DNA from: an uncultured Acidobacteriaceae bacterium
Lineage (GTDB): Bacteria; Acidobacteriota; Terriglobia; Terriglobales; Acidobacteriaceae
Assembly: GCA_903828675.1 (NCBI GenBank)
Contig: CAIKND010000150.1
Span: 1-64,000, forward strand
DNA: 64,000 nucleotides
Direction of reading: 5' to 3'
A program made the translations under genes and the position numbers. The notes below the pieces were generated by a model. The model was not told the origin of the DNA. It made no database searches and saw only the letters and a program-made list of their open reading frames with translations. Shown one piece after another: positions 63,841 through 64,000 of this stretch (positions within the stretch are counted from its first letter, which is position 1; every line of letters begins with the position of its first letter).

Positions 63841-64000
63841 GGGTTCTCCTCTGGCTTTAACAAAACACGAGATATCGCAACGGAATAGGCAGCCCTAATC
63901 CGTTCGCAGAGCACTACAGTTTGTTAGGCCGGAAGTGTGGGAGGGCCGCGCCTTTGATGGCTGCGGAGAGACGAAATGCGGGAATGTGCTTCGGTCCGGG
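63841..64000. other. Upstream region of the copper-type receptor
   Basis: 160 bases at the window edge that should carry the receptor promoter. No gene or clear operator is visible. Confidence 0.4.

Overview
The window reads as chromosomal DNA from an Acidobacteriota, most likely the Terriglobia (subdivision 1 Acidobacteriaceae and relatives). This is inferred from gene content: an Oar-like TonB receptor with a carboxypeptidase-regulatory plug extension, paired CRTAC1 (FG-GAP plus ASPIC/UnbV) proteins, secreted TPR proteins, a 2322-residue FG-GAP/Ig-like repeat protein, and three-recombinase (RIT) mobile elements. No tRNA, rRNA, CRISPR array or replication origin was recognised.

Layout. 1-1512: no convincing gene. 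1.5-9.9 kb: a giant secreted FG-GAP/Ig repeat protein followed by a predicted outer-membrane beta-barrel. 10.2-18.8 kb: a nested graveyard of mobile DNA. It holds remnants of one RIT element, whose ritC-like gene is split by an intact IS21-family element with a 5-bp target duplication; a second RIT element in which ritA and ritB are dead and only ritC is open; an intact IS5-family element; an IS3-family remnant; and the tail of a beta-helix gene. 19.0-23.2 kb (minus strand): a small sugar cluster of ROK kinase (broken by an amber codon), deoC, a GntR/HutC regulator and a Tat-exported GH5 glycosidase. 23.4-24.2 kb: an IS6-family element with a frameshifted transposase, flanked by gene fragments. 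24.5-28.1 kb: an IlvD/Edd sugar-acid dehydratase and FadR-type regulator divergent from an SDR dehydrogenase, a plausible oxidative sugar-acid pathway. 28.6-39.7 kb: two secreted TPR proteins, a large Oar-like receptor and two CRTAC1 proteins, a typical acidobacterial uptake/surface cluster.

39.97-55.73 kb is the most interesting part: six tightly coupled plus-strand genes encoding a membrane-anchored beta-propeller, a VIT/von Willebrand A protein, a 2466-residue membrane-anchored TPR solenoid, an unrecognised exported protein, a minimal penicillin-binding-type transpeptidase domain protein and a SpoIID/LytB-type glycan-cleaving protein. Four of the five junctions overlap. The fifth holds a tandem palindromic repeat that appears to supply the start codon of the transpeptidase gene. 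I propose this as a candidate undescribed cell-envelope system. 56.4-63.8 kb: a CusB-like adaptor with extra metal-binding domains, a CusA-like RND pump, and a convergent TonB receptor with an OprC/NosA-like Cys/His/Met motif; together a copper (or silver) handling module.

A family of hairpins with conserved bases at the outer end and covarying inner stems occurs at 28.1 and 53.6-53.7 kb, with a core-deleted relative at 31.3 kb.

All assignments come from reading the sequence; no database search was run. Several starts were moved from the longest possible frame to ones with a Shine-Dalgarno sequence, as noted per gene.
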